The notes below the pieces were generated by a model. It was given only the letters and a program-made list of their open reading frames with translations, ran no database searches and was not told the origin of the DNA. This document shows, one piece after another, positions 32,147 to 40,491 of a DNA stretch of 64,000 nucleotides (within the stretch, counting starts at the first letter, position 1; every line of letters begins with the position of its first letter). This DNA is from Oscillospiraceae bacterium (lineage in GTDB: Bacteria > Bacillota > Clostridia > Oscillospirales > Oscillospiraceae), in contig SVKQ01000021.1 of NCBI GenBank assembly GCA_015068325.1, forward strand, positions 1 through 64,000, written 5' to 3'. The translations under genes and the position numbers were made by a program.

Positions 32147-32932
32147 TCACAGATATCGCTCCACAGTGATAAATATGCGTCCCTTGCGGGTGGTGCCGCC
32201 CACAGCGGCCAGCCGGCACTTGCCCAGCCCCCGCACGCTGATCACGTCTCCTTCACGCAGCAGCCGGTCCGGCTTCAGGCACACGGTCCAGTTCAACTGT
32301 ACCCGCCCGGCCTCCACGGCCTCGGCCGCCCGGCCCCGGGCGGTGGAAAATCCCACTGCCAGCACGCTGTCCAGCCGCAGGGAGGACACCGTGTCCCGCA
32401 GCTCCTTCACCTGCTGCCGCGGTACCGTCAGCTCCGTCAGTCCGATCTCCTGCACCTGCAGCGGCGTCCGTCCGGCAGCGGTCCACTCCCGCAGCAGATG
32501 GTCTGCCGCGGTGTCCACCGTCAGTACGTGGGCCTCGTTTTCCCCCACCAGTATATCGCCGATGGTCTCCCGGGTCAATCCCAGGCCCATGAGACTGCCC
32601 AAAAAATCCCGGTGGGTCAGCTTCCCCGCTTCATAAAAAGTACAGCGCAGGCAGCGGACGACGCCCAGTTCCGGCTCCTCCTGCCACTCCGGTAGAAAGC
32701 ACAGCCGCCGGCGCTCCGCACCCTCATAGCCACCCCACCAGACCCAGCCCTCCGCCGCGCCCAGTATGTGCAGCAGCCGCTCTGCCGCCGCCTGCTCCTG
32801 TGGTGACAGAAAGCCCGTATACGTCGGTATATTCCGCCGCCGGCACTGGTCATACTTATCCCAGACCCGTCCCAGCAGCAGCCGCTCCTCGCCGTCTGAC
32901 GCTGCCCGGTCCAGCAATTCCCGTCTGTCCAT
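32147..32932 (-). CDS. YlmH-like S4-domain RNA-binding protein
   Basis: 261 residues. The C-terminal S4 RNA-binding domain (about 175-255) contains SVLAVGFSTARGRAAEAVEAGRV and ISVRGLGKCRLAAVGG; the N-terminal part (GVVRCLRCTF, THRDFLGSLMGLGLTRETIGDI) matches the YlmH family. In other Firmicutes YlmH is encoded near division genes and associates with ribosomes or stalled nascent chains. The start follows GAGGTG and overlaps the ABC exporter stop (TGATG), so expression is linked to the transporter. Confidence 0.88.
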   Translation of the reverse strand: MDRRELLDRAASDGEERLLLGRVWDKYDQCRRRNIPTYTGFLSPQEQAAAERLLHILGAAEGWVWWGGYEGAERRRLCFLPEWQEEPELGVVRCLRCTFYEAGKLTHRDFLGSLMGLGLTRETIGDILVGENEAHVLTVDTAADHLLREWTAAGRTPLQVQEIGLTELTVPRQQVKELRDTVSSLRLDSVLAVGFSTARGRAAEAVEAGRVQLNWTVCLKPDRLLREGDVISVRGLGKCRLAAVGGTTRKGRIFITVERYL

Positions 32933-34686
32933 CAGCACACCTCGCCCAGGTTCTGGGTGTGGTACAGCCGGGCATAGGCGCCGTTGCGGGCCAGCAGCTG
33001 CTCGTGGGTACCCTGCTCGGCGATGACGCCGTCCTGCACCACCAGGATGCGGTGGGCCTTGCGGATGGTGCTGAGCCGGTGGGCGATGATCAGCGTGGTA
33101 CGTCCGGTGGACAGCTCGTCAAAGGCGTGCTGGATCCTGCTCTCGGTAACGCTGTCCAGATCCGAGGTGGCCTCGTCCAGAATGAGGATGGGCGGGTTCT
33201 TCAAAAAGATCCGGGCAATGGCCACCCGCTGCTTCTGCCCGCCGGAGAGCAAGGTTCCCCGCTCGCCCACATAGGTATCAAAGCCGTCCGGCATGGCCAT
33301 GATGTCGTCGTAGATCTCCGCCTTCTTCGCGGCGGCGGCCACCTCTTCGTCGGTGGCATCGGGCCGGCCGAAGCGGATGTTCTCCCGCACGGTGTCGGCG
33401 AACAGGAACACATCCTGCTGCACGATACCGATGCTGCGCCGCAGGGATGACTGCGTCAGGTGCCGCACGTCCTGCCCGTCGACGGCGATGGCGCCGGCCG
33501 TCACGTCATAAAATCGGGGCAACAACTGGCACAGCGTGCTCTTGCCGCCGCCGCTGGGGCCCACGATGGCCACGGTCTCCCCGGCCGCCACGTCCAGCGA
33601 CACGTCGTGCAGTACCTCGGTGACCGTGTCGTAGGTAAAGGACACATGGTCCACCGTCACCCGGCCCTCCACGTTCTCCAGTGCCACGGCGTCCGGCGCA
33701 TCCTGGATGGTGGGCTCCGTGTGCATCAGCTCGGCAAAGCGCTTGAGTCCGGCAAAGCCGTTGGAGAACATCTCGGCGAAGTTAGCCAGCTTGCGCACGG
33801 GGCTGACAAAGGTAGAGATATACAGGCTGAAGGTGATGAGGTCGATATAGTTCATCCGATCGCTCATGATGAGCCAGCCGCCCACGGCGATCACCGCCAC
33901 GGAGAGGATGTTGATGAAGAACTCCATGCTGGCGGTGAACAGGCCCATTTCCCGGTGGAAGCCCCGCTTGGCGGTCTTGAACACCTCGTTGGCTCCGTCA
34001 AAGCGCCGCTGCTGGGCCGCCTCATTGGCAAAGGCCTTGGTGGTACGCACGCCGCTGAGGCTGGACTCGATCTCAGCGTTGATGGCTCCGGTCTTCTGCT
34101 TGGAGATTCGGGCCGCAGCGCTCATCTGCCGCCGCCGGCGCATCACCACTGCCAGCAGGATAGGGATGATGCACATCACCACCAGCGCCAGTTCCCAGCG
34201 GATGGTGAACATGACGATCAGTGCGCCCACGATGGTGACCACGGAGATAAACAGGTCCTCCGGCCCGTGGTGGGCCAGTTCCGTCACCTCGAAGAGATCG
34301 GTGGTCAGGCGGCTCATCAGTTGGCCGGTGCGGTTACGGTCATAGAAATCAAAACCCAGGTCCTGCATGTGCTGGAACAGATCCCGCCGGATGTCGGCCT
34401 CCACCCGAATGCCGAAGGTGTGACCCCAGTAGCCCACCACGAAGTACAGGCCTGCCCGCAGCACGAAGGCCGCCACCACGGTGCCCATCACCACGAAGAA
34501 CACAGTGAATTTACGCTCCGGCAGCCACTGGTACATGGCCGTACGGGAGACCAGCGGAAAGGCTAGGTCGATCAGCGCGATAAGAAAGGCGCAGCTGATA
34601 TCCAAAAAGAACAGGCCCCTGTGGTTTTTGAAATAAGATAAAAACATACGGAGCAGCGACCTGGTCTGCTCATTGTCGTTTTTCAT
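32932..34686 (-). CDS. ABC transporter, fused permease and ATPase exporter
   Basis: 584 residues: an N-terminal six-helix ABC exporter domain (to about 320) and a C-terminal nucleotide-binding domain with Walker [11 protein letters not shown] near 380, the signature LSGGQKQR, Walker [13 protein letters not shown] and the H-loop IAHRLST. A single polypeptide acts as a homodimer in the membrane, exporting lipids, drugs or peptides. The start ATG has a GGGGAG ribosome binding site. Leads an operon with a YlmH-like RNA-binding protein, DUF896 and an XpaC-like protein. Confidence 0.93.
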   Translation of the reverse strand: MKNDNEQTRSLLRMFLSYFKNHRGLFFLDISCAFLIALIDLAFPLVSRTAMYQWLPERKFTVFFVVMGTVVAAFVLRAGLYFVVGYWGHTFGIRVEADIRRDLFQHMQDLGFDFYDRNRTGQLMSRLTTDLFEVTELAHHGPEDLFISVVTIVGALIVMFTIRWELALVVMCIIPILLAVVMRRRRQMSAAARISKQKTGAINAEIESSLSGVRTTKAFANEAAQQRRFDGANEVFKTAKRGFHREMGLFTASMEFFINILSVAVIAVGGWLIMSDRMNYIDLITFSLYISTFVSPVRKLANFAEMFSNGFAGLKRFAELMHTEPTIQDAPDAVALENVEGRVTVDHVSFTYDTVTEVLHDVSLDVAAGETVAIVGPSGGGKSTLCQLLPRFYDVTAGAIAVDGQDVRHLTQSSLRRSIGIVQQDVFLFADTVRENIRFGRPDATDEEVAAAAKKAEIYDDIMAMPDGFDTYVGERGTLLSGGQKQRVAIARIFLKNPPILILDEATSDLDSVTESRIQHAFDELSTGRTTLIIAHRLSTIRKAHRILVVQDGVIAEQGTHEQLLARNGAYARLYHTQNLGEVC

Positions 34687-34732
34687 GAGATCGCTCCCCT
34701 GTTTCAAGTCGTAACGCCATGGTTGGCGAATT

Positions 34733-34761
34733 ATTATACCATATCCCGCCGCCGATGGCAA
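34733..34761 (-). promoter_or_regulatory. Promoter of the ABC exporter operon
   Basis: Minus-strand TTGCCA (34756-34761), a 17-base spacer and perfect TATAAT (34733-34738). Confidence 0.75.
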
Positions 34762-34771
34762 GGCATTCCGC

Positions 34772-34806
34772 TGCAAAAAACAGGAGACGGATCTCTCCGT
34801 CCCCTG
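34772..34806 (-). terminator. nfnAB operon terminator
   Basis: CAGGGGACGGA / TCCGTCTCCTG (minus strand), one wobble, then TTTTTTGC. It lies 25 bases after the nfnB stop. Confidence 0.8.
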
Positions 34807-34830
34807 CTTCTGCTGTAAGGCTTTATTCCT

Positions 34831-36222
34831 TTACTTTGCGTTCAAATAGGCGTCGATGGAGCGGGCCGCTTGCTTGCCGGCGCCCATGGCCAGGATCACC
34901 GTAGCCGCGCCGGTAACGGCGTCGCCGCCGGCATACACGCCCCGGCGGCTGGTCAGACCGTCCTCGTTGACGAGGATGCAGCCTTTCCGGTTGACCTCCA
35001 GTCCTTCAGTGGTGCTCTTGATGAGCGGGTTGGGGCTGGTACCCAAGGACATAATCACGGCGTCCACCGGCAGCTCAAACTCGCTGCCGGCCTTCTCGAT
35101 GGGACGGCGGCGGCCGGAGGCGTCCGGCTCACCCAGCTCCATCTCGATGCAAGCCATGGAAGACACCCGGTCCTCACTGTCGCCCTTGATCTCCACGGGA
35201 TTGTTCAACGTTTTGAAGATGATGCCCTCCTCGATGGCGTGCTCCACCTCCTCCTTCCGGGCGGGGAGTTCCTCCATGCCGCGGCGGTACACCACGTACA
35301 CCTCGGCGCCCAGGCGCTTGGAGCAGCGGGCGGCGTCCATGGCCACGTTGCCGCCGCCCACCACGGCCACTCGCTTGCCCTTCAGGTCCATGATGGGGGT
35401 GTCACTGTCCGGGCGGTAGGCCTTCATCAGGTTGATGCGGGTCAGGAACTCGTTGGCGGAATAGACGCCCTTCAAATTCTCCCCGGGGATGTGCATGAAC
35501 ATAGGCAGTCCCGCGCCGGAGCCGATGAACACGGCCTCGAAGCCGTACTCATCCAGCAACTCGTCGATGGAGCAGACCCGGCCGATGACCATGTTGGTCT
35601 CCACCTTCACGCCCATGGCCTTCAGACCGTCCACTTCCTTCTGCACGATGGCCTTGGGCAGGCGGAACTCGGGGATGCCGTACACCAGTACGCCGCCGGC
35701 CAGATGGAGCGCCTCAAACACGGTGACCTCATAGCCCAGCTTGGCCAGATCGCCGGCGCAGGTCAGGCCCGCCGGGCCGGAGCCGATCACGGCCACCTTG
35801 TGTCCGTTGGAGGCGGGCTTCTCCGGCGCTTCGGTACTGTGCTCGTTGTGCCAGTCGGCCACGAAGCGCTCCAGTCGGCCGATGCCCACCGGCTCGCCCT
35901 TGATGCCACGGATGCACAGCTGCTCGCACTGGGTCTCCTGAGGGCACACGCGGCCGCACACAGCGGGCAGCGAGCTGGTCTCGCGGATCACCTGATAGGC
36001 GCCCTCAAAGTCCAGTTTCCGGATCCTGGCGATGAACTCGGGTATTTTCACGTTCACGGGGCAGCCGTTCACGCAGGGATGGTTCTTGCAGTTGAGGCAG
36101 CGAGCTGCTTCGTCCAGCGCCTGCTCCTCGGTATAGCCCAGCGCCACCTCCAGAAAATTGCCGTTGCGCACATTGGGGTCCTGGGAGGGCATCTCGTTTT
36201 TCTTCAAACTCATATTCGGCAT
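34831..36222 (-). CDS. nfnB: NfnB-type ferredoxin/NADPH oxidoreductase (glutamate-synthase small-subunit-like) subunit
   Basis: 463 residues of the NfnB/GltD-like family. The N-terminal dihydropyrimidine-dehydrogenase-like region carries cluster-ligand cysteines (CLNCKNHPCVNGCPV, CGRVCPQETQCEQLC), followed by FAD and NADPH Rossmann motifs (VAVIGSGPAGLTCAGDLAKLG and VAVVGGGNVAMDAAR). With the next subunit it should form NfnAB, which couples NADH and reduced ferredoxin to NADP reduction. Start is ambiguous: MPNMSLKK (36222) is chosen because AAGGAGG is well placed; a later ATG at 36213 is possible. Confidence 0.9.
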   Translation of the reverse strand: MPNMSLKKNEMPSQDPNVRNGNFLEVALGYTEEQALDEAARCLNCKNHPCVNGCPVNVKIPEFIARIRKLDFEGAYQVIRETSSLPAVCGRVCPQETQCEQLCIRGIKGEPVGIGRLERFVADWHNEHSTEAPEKPASNGHKVAVIGSGPAGLTCAGDLAKLGYEVTVFEALHLAGGVLVYGIPEFRLPKAIVQKEVDGLKAMGVKVETNMVIGRVCSIDELLDEYGFEAVFIGSGAGLPMFMHIPGENLKGVYSANEFLTRINLMKAYRPDSDTPIMDLKGKRVAVVGGGNVAMDAARCSKRLGAEVYVVYRRGMEELPARKEEVEHAIEEGIIFKTLNNPVEIKGDSEDRVSSMACIEMELGEPDASGRRRPIEKAGSEFELPVDAVIMSLGTSPNPLIKSTTEGLEVNRKGCILVNEDGLTSRRGVYAGGDAVTGAATVILAMGAGKQAARSIDAYLNAK

Positions 36223-36223
36223 C

Positions 36224-37066
36224 TCACTCGGCCTCCTTCTTGAACAGATTGCAGGCCTCGTCATGCTTGCGGGCCTCGAACTCCCTGTACATCTGGTTGC
36301 GCTTCACGGCCAGATCCCAGTCCACCTGGTGGCCGTCGAAGTCGGGTCCGTCCACGCAGGCGAACTTGGTCTCGCCGCCCACAGTCAGGCGGCAGCCGCC
36401 GCACATGCCAGTGCCGTCAATCATGATGGGGCTCATGGACACGGTGGTAGGCACGCCGTAGGGTTCCGTTGTCTTGGAGACGAACTTCATCATCACCATG
36501 GGGCCGATGGCAAAGATCTCGTCATAGCGATTGCCCTCATCCAGCAGTTCCTTCAGCGCGTCGGTCACCAGACCCTTCTGACCGTAGGAGCCGTCGTCGG
36601 TGCAGACCTTCAGCACGCTGGTGGCGGCGCGGAACTTGTCTTCCAGGATCACCAGATCCTTGTTCTTGAAGCCCACCACGGCGTGGACCTCAGCGCCGTT
36701 GTCGTGGAATTTTTTCAGCACGGGATAGGCGATGGCGCAGCCCACGCCGCCGCCCACCACGCAGACCTTCTTTTTGCCCTCGGTATCGGTGGGCTTGCCC
36801 AGGGGCCCCACAAAGTCCTGCAGGCAGTCGCCCTCGGCCTTGTGGCTCAGCTTCTCGGTGGTGGCTCCCACGGTCTGCACGATAATGGTCACAGTGCCCT
36901 TTTCCCGGTCATAGTCGTGTATGGTGATGGGCACGCGCTCGCCCAGCTCGTCCACCCGCAGGATGATGAACTGGCCCGGCTCCGCCTTTTTGGCGATCAT
37001 GGGGGCCTCAATCTCATACAGGATCACGGTGGGCTTCAGCGCTTCCTTTTTGACGATTCGATACAT
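36224..37066 (-). CDS. nfnA: NfnA-type NADH-dependent ferredoxin:NADP oxidoreductase alpha subunit
   Basis: 280 residues: an FAD-binding ferredoxin-reductase domain, an NAD domain (KVCVVGGGVGCAIAYPVLKKF), and a C-terminal [2Fe-2S] loop (GTGMCGGCRLTVGGETKFAC). The pairing with NfnB and the 2-base gap match known clostridial NfnAB operons, which bifurcate electrons. The start has an AGAGGG site. An alternative name for the family is SudB/GltB-like. Confidence 0.9.
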   Translation of the reverse strand: MYRIVKKEALKPTVILYEIEAPMIAKKAEPGQFIILRVDELGERVPITIHDYDREKGTVTIIVQTVGATTEKLSHKAEGDCLQDFVGPLGKPTDTEGKKKVCVVGGGVGCAIAYPVLKKFHDNGAEVHAVVGFKNKDLVILEDKFRAATSVLKVCTDDGSYGQKGLVTDALKELLDEGNRYDEIFAIGPMVMMKFVSKTTEPYGVPTTVSMSPIMIDGTGMCGGCRLTVGGETKFACVDGPDFDGHQVDWDLAVKRNQMYREFEARKHDEACNLFKKEAE

Positions 37067-37117
37067 CTCAGCTATCCCTCTTTCCTTTCCTATCCTCTCG
37101 GCACCCTCTCGGGTGCA

Positions 37118-37152
37118 GCAAAAACAGGCGGTCTGTGCCTGCCGTCTGTTTT
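37118..37152. promoter_or_regulatory. Terminator-like hairpin abutting the nfnA -10 box
   Basis: AAAACAGGCGG (37121-37131) and CCGTCTGTTTT (37142-37152) pair with one wobble on the plus strand or one mismatch on the minus, next to T tracts (GTTTTATTG on plus; TTTTTGC on minus). Its right arm directly touches the nfnA -10 box, so it can stop incoming readthrough without being fully contained in nfnA RNA. Confidence 0.5.
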
Positions 37153-37181
37153 ATTGTAGCACGCCGTTTTGCTCCCGTCAA
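37153..37181 (-). promoter_or_regulatory. nfnAB promoter
   Basis: Minus-strand TTGACG (37176-37181), a 17-base spacer and TACAAT (37153-37158); the expected leader is about 80 bases. Confidence 0.8.
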
Positions 37182-37242
37182 TTCCCGCAGCCACCGTATG
37201 TGACGGGGATCACGCTTCTTGTGTTTGCCACTCCACAGCAGG

Positions 37243-37284
37243 AGAGGACCTTCTTCCCGTCGGTCGGCGGGAAGAAGGTCCTCT
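37243..37284. terminator. 17-bp perfect hairpin after the PAP2 gene
   Basis: AGAGGACCTTCTTCCCG and its exact complement at 37268-37284 with an 8-base loop, four bases after the PAP2 stop. Its tails lack a T tract on both strands, so it may be an RNA 3'-end stabiliser or a weak terminator. Confidence 0.55.
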
Positions 37285-37288
37285 GCCT

Positions 37289-37960
37289 CTATTCTTGTGT
37301 CGACTCGTTCTGTCGGGCCAGATGCCTGTCCCGCCGGGGGCCAATGACGCCGTAGACCACCCAGCAGCCCAGGATGCCCACGACGATGCCAGCCACGATG
37401 TCGATAAAGGCGTGCTGCTTCACCAACAGCGTGGCGGCGATGATAACGACGCCCAGCACCGTGGCGGCCAGGTGCCAGCATCCCTGCCGCAGCCCCGGCG
37501 TGCGGTACACCGCGAACAGGGCTGATAAGACTCCCACCACGTGGACGCTGGGGAATACGTTGGTGTTGGTGTCGGCAGTGTAGGTCATCCGCACCAGCCA
37601 GGCGAAGAAGTCGTTGCCCTCCACCACCGCCGGCCGCAGATCCTGCCCGTTGGGTACCAGTACGCAGAAGATCGTGGACGCCGTGAAGGTGATGATCAGC
37701 GTCCACATGTACCGTCGATATCCTTCCGGGTCCTTTGCGATGAGATACAGGCCAGTCACCACCAGCAGCGGCGCCCAGGCGTCGTAAATCACGATGAAGT
37801 ACTTGCAGAAAGGGATACAATCGTCGATGGGCAGCTGTGTGGCCCAGTAGTTGTCGGTGATGAAGTGCTCGATGGTGAAGAACATCACCAGATACACCGG
37901 CACATACAACCCCCACCACACGTAGCGGTGGGTCTTGAAATACTGGATGATTTGCTTCAT
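37289..37960 (-). CDS. PAP2-family membrane phosphatase
   Basis: 223 residues with about six membrane helices. The signature split motif is present as FPSVHVVG (PSxH box) and KQHAFIDIVAGI (conserved His-x3-Asp type). The family removes phosphate from phosphatidic acid, diacylglycerol pyrophosphate or undecaprenyl pyrophosphate at the membrane surface. The start follows GGAGGG with a 5-base spacer. Stands alone, with its own promoter and a hairpin after it. Confidence 0.88.
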   Translation of the reverse strand: MKQIIQYFKTHRYVWWGLYVPVYLVMFFTIEHFITDNYWATQLPIDDCIPFCKYFIVIYDAWAPLLVVTGLYLIAKDPEGYRRYMWTLIITFTASTIFCVLVPNGQDLRPAVVEGNDFFAWLVRMTYTADTNTNVFPSVHVVGVLSALFAVYRTPGLRQGCWHLAATVLGVVIIAATLLVKQHAFIDIVAGIVVGILGCWVVYGVIGPRRDRHLARQNESTQE

Positions 37961-37996
37961 ACCATCCCTCCGGAGGGAATTTTGCGGCCAGGGCAT

Positions 37997-38024
37997 ATTC
38001 TACCACAACTATTTCAAAAAGCAA
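37997..38024 (-). promoter_or_regulatory. Promoter of the PAP2 gene
   Basis: Minus-strand TTGCTT (38019-38024), a 16-base spacer and TAGAAT (37997-38002). Confidence 0.5.
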
Positions 38025-38067
38025 GCGTTCCGGCGAAACGCAGACCGTTTGCCGCGGACTACAGCCG

Positions 38068-38099
38068 CAAAGACACCCCGGAGAGCGCTCCGGGGTGTC
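38068..38099 (-). terminator. Terminator of the OppA-like gene
   Basis: GACACCCCGGAG and CTCCGGGGTGTC pair exactly around a 4-base loop at 38072-38099; TTTGCGG follows on the minus strand. Confidence 0.75.
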
Positions 38100-38105
38100 G
38101 GGGTC

Positions 38106-39698
38106 TTATCCGTTTGCCACCATCCGGCGTACGCCGCCGAAGTAGAACACGCCCCGTCCGTCGGACAGCAGGCCCGTCAGTCCGCTCCGGATCTGCCAGG
38201 CGCGGCTGGTGAAATAGAGCGGTATGACGTTGCCCTGCTCCAGCAGCAGCCGCTCGGCGTCTGCCAGATAGGCGTCCCGTGCCTCGGCGCTGGAGGAGGC
38301 GTCCGCCACCCGCAGCAGCATGTCATAGGCGTCGGAATGGAACTGGGCCACATTCTCTGCGCCTCCGGAGCGCCACATGTTCAGAAATGCGCCGGCGTCG
38401 TTCCGGTCGGCAGTGGTGTCCATCAGCGCCACGCTGAAGGCCCCGCGGCGCAGCGCCTCTGCCATCTCCGCGGGCTCCACGCCCTGCAGTGCAGCTGTCA
38501 ATCCCAACTGCTCCTGCCATGCCGTCTGGATCTGCTGGGCCACTTGGGCGTTCACGCCCCTGTCAGCGTACAGGATCGTCACACCCGCCGCTGTCGGCAT
38601 CCTGGCCTGCGCCAGCAGTTCCCGGGCCCGGTCGCAGCCGGCTTCATAGTCATCGTTGTCAATCAGGCTGCCCGCCAGCGTGCGGAAAGCACTGCCGTCA
38701 TAGGCAGCGATGCCGTAGGGCACCAGCCCCTCGGCGGGACTTTGGAGCGCCGCACCGGCCAACTCAGCGAGCTCCCTGCGGTCCACCGCCAGCGACAGGG
38801 CCTGCCGCAGGCGCCGGTCCTCCAGCTGCTGGGACATCTGGTTCACCACCAGTAGCGCCGTCTCAGGATAGGGCTCGATGTCCCAAGTGCCCCGCTCGGC
38901 CACGGCCTCGTCTGTCAGACCGCAGACGAAGTCCACGGTGCCTGCCTCAAACAGGGCCGCCGCCCGTTCCGCTGTGTCGCAGTAGCGGATGGTGACCGTC
39001 TCCGGTCCCAGCCGCCGCCGGTCATAGTACTGCTCCGAGGCGGTCATGGTCAGCACGCCGTCGCTGTAACCGCCCCAGGCGTAGGGCCCGTTACTGACCA
39101 CGGCGCTGCTGCCCGCCAGATCCGCCCGGCGCGGCATGGTGGCCGCCACGGCGCACACACTGCGCAGGAAATAGTGGCAGCGGCAGGAGAGCACCACCTC
39201 CAGCGTGTTGCTGTCCTTGGCGCGCACCTGCAGCGCGTCCAGATCGCCCCGCCGCGCCTCCTCGTAGCCGGCCACCATATCCAGCAGCGCGGCATTTGGA
39301 GAATTGGAGGCGGGGTCCACCAGATGCTGCCAGGCGTACACGAAGTCGCCAGCCCTCACAGGCTTTCCGTCGGACCACCTGGCGTCGGAGCGCAGCGTAA
39401 ATGTATAGGTCTCCGTCCCGTCCAGATTGTCGACGCACTGCCAGCGACGGGCTACGCCGCCCACCACTTCGGCGCCATCCCCGCCGCTCTGCAGGCGCAT
39501 GAGATTTTCGTACAGATGCATCGCCGCCATCTGCTCGCCTTCTGAGGCGGCCAACGCCGGGTCAAAGCTGGTGGGCCGTCCCGTCACCGCAGCGGACAGG
39601 GCAATCCCATCCTCCTGTCGCTGTCCGCAGCCGGCGGCCAACGACGCCGTCATCAGCGCCGCCAGCGCCAGCGCGGCGATCCGTTTCCACTTTTTCAT
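38106..39698 (-). CDS. Peptide ABC transporter substrate-binding lipoprotein (OppA-like)
   Basis: 530 residues. A signal peptide and lipobox (ASLAAGC, Cys24) anchor it to the outer face of the membrane. The body carries SBP_bac_5 signs: NPLDGTETYTF-like 'DGTETYTFTLRSDARWSDGKPV', 'AGDFVYAWQHLVDP', 'LRQALSLAVDRRELAEL' and 'AFSVALMDTTADRNDAGAFLN'. Binds peptides or similar ligands. No permease or ATPase genes follow or precede, so it is an orphan binding protein. The start has GAGGAG. Confidence 0.9.
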   Translation of the reverse strand: MKKWKRIAALALAALMTASLAAGCGQRQEDGIALSAAVTGRPTSFDPALAASEGEQMAAMHLYENLMRLQSGGDGAEVVGGVARRWQCVDNLDGTETYTFTLRSDARWSDGKPVRAGDFVYAWQHLVDPASNSPNAALLDMVAGYEEARRGDLDALQVRAKDSNTLEVVLSCRCHYFLRSVCAVAATMPRRADLAGSSAVVSNGPYAWGGYSDGVLTMTASEQYYDRRRLGPETVTIRYCDTAERAAALFEAGTVDFVCGLTDEAVAERGTWDIEPYPETALLVVNQMSQQLEDRRLRQALSLAVDRRELAELAGAALQSPAEGLVPYGIAAYDGSAFRTLAGSLIDNDDYEAGCDRARELLAQARMPTAAGVTILYADRGVNAQVAQQIQTAWQEQLGLTAALQGVEPAEMAEALRRGAFSVALMDTTADRNDAGAFLNMWRSGGAENVAQFHSDAYDMLLRVADASSSAEARDAYLADAERLLLEQGNVIPLYFTSRAWQIRSGLTGLLSDGRGVFYFGGVRRMVANG

Positions 39699-39741
39699 GG
39701 AGTCACTCCTCTGTTCTCGAGGATGATGCTTCATCCGTTGC

Positions 39742-39761
39742 CCCGTTCCCCCCGGAACGGG
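39742..39761. repeat. Short hairpin in the gap before the OppA-like gene
   Basis: CCCGTTCC and GGAACGGG separated by four C. A second, GC-rich stem-like stretch follows at 39765-39792. It may be a terminator of the preceding small gene; no T tract. Confidence 0.35.
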
Positions 39762-39808
39762 AGATCTGCCCGGAGGCTTCGCCCCCGGCACTTGAGAAAA
39801 CACGGTCT

Positions 39809-39994
39809 CTACTTCCGCCGCCTCTGCCGCAGCAAAAACGCCTCCCGGATGCACAGTGCCGACATGCCCACCAGAGCGATGAAGCTCAACACCATCCGCC
39901 GGTCACGGGTCATGATGCAGTAGAGCGTGAACACCGCCGTAACCATCAGCAGCAGGATATACAGTACCAGACGAAAAGAACTTCTCTTTTTCAT
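39809..39994 (-). CDS. Small two-helix membrane protein
   Basis: 61 residues: a basic start, then two hydrophobic helices (VLYILLLMVTAVFTLYCIM and VLSFIALVGMSALCI) and an Arg-rich end, RQRRRK. No family is recognised. It begins after GGAGG within the end of the Nudix gene and is cotranscribed with it. A longer upstream reading frame without a ribosome site is rejected. Confidence 0.65.
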   Translation of the reverse strand: MKKRSSFRLVLYILLLMVTAVFTLYCIMTRDRRMVLSFIALVGMSALCIREAFLLRQRRRK

Positions 39995-40008
39995 TCCTCT
40001 ACCTCCGT

Positions 40009-40491
40009 CTATTCCCGCGTCACGATGCATCGGACGCCATGGCAGGGCCGCTCCAGCTCCTGCCGGAAAAACGCCGGGTAAAACGCTCTGGTCTCTGTGG
40101 CCGGATCGATCCACTCCAGCCACTCCCGGCAGCCGCCGAGAGCGGCGCTTCCGCACACCGGCTCAAAGTCCTCCGGTATGTCCATCTCATAGTAAAAGGC
40201 GATCTCATGCACACGCTTTCCCACGGCGGATGGCACATCTCCGTCAAAAAAGCACTCATGGATAAAGGCCAGCCCCTTCACAGCCATAGTCACGCCGGTC
40301 TCTTCCAACACCTCGCGTACCACGGCTTCCTCCGCGGTCTCACCGAAACGCACCCGTCCGCCCACGCTGTAGAGGTAGTCCACCCCGGCGTTGCCAGCCA
40401 TCAGCACCAGCCCGTCCCTCCGAAGGATCGCTCCCACGCGGATATTCAACAGTCCTTCTCCAGCGGGAACTGTCAAGTCAACGCCCTTCAC
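40009..40491 (-). CDS. Nudix hydrolase
   Basis: 160 residues. The Nudix box is complete: GRVRFGETAEEAVVREVLEETGV (the first 20 residues end in EVLEE; the G-x5-E-x7-REUxEExGU pattern holds). It hydrolyses nucleoside-diphosphate-linked substrates; which one is not visible. It starts with GTG, whose last three bases overlap the TGA of the DEAD-box gene by 4 bases, so the two are coupled. Confidence 0.9.
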   Translation of the reverse strand: MKGVDLTVPAGEGLLNIRVGAILRRDGLVLMAGNAGVDYLYSVGGRVRFGETAEEAVVREVLEETGVTMAVKGLAFIHECFFDGDVPSAVGKRVHEIAFYYEMDIPEDFEPVCGSAALGGCREWLEWIDPATETRAFYPAFFRQELERPCHGVRCIVTRE

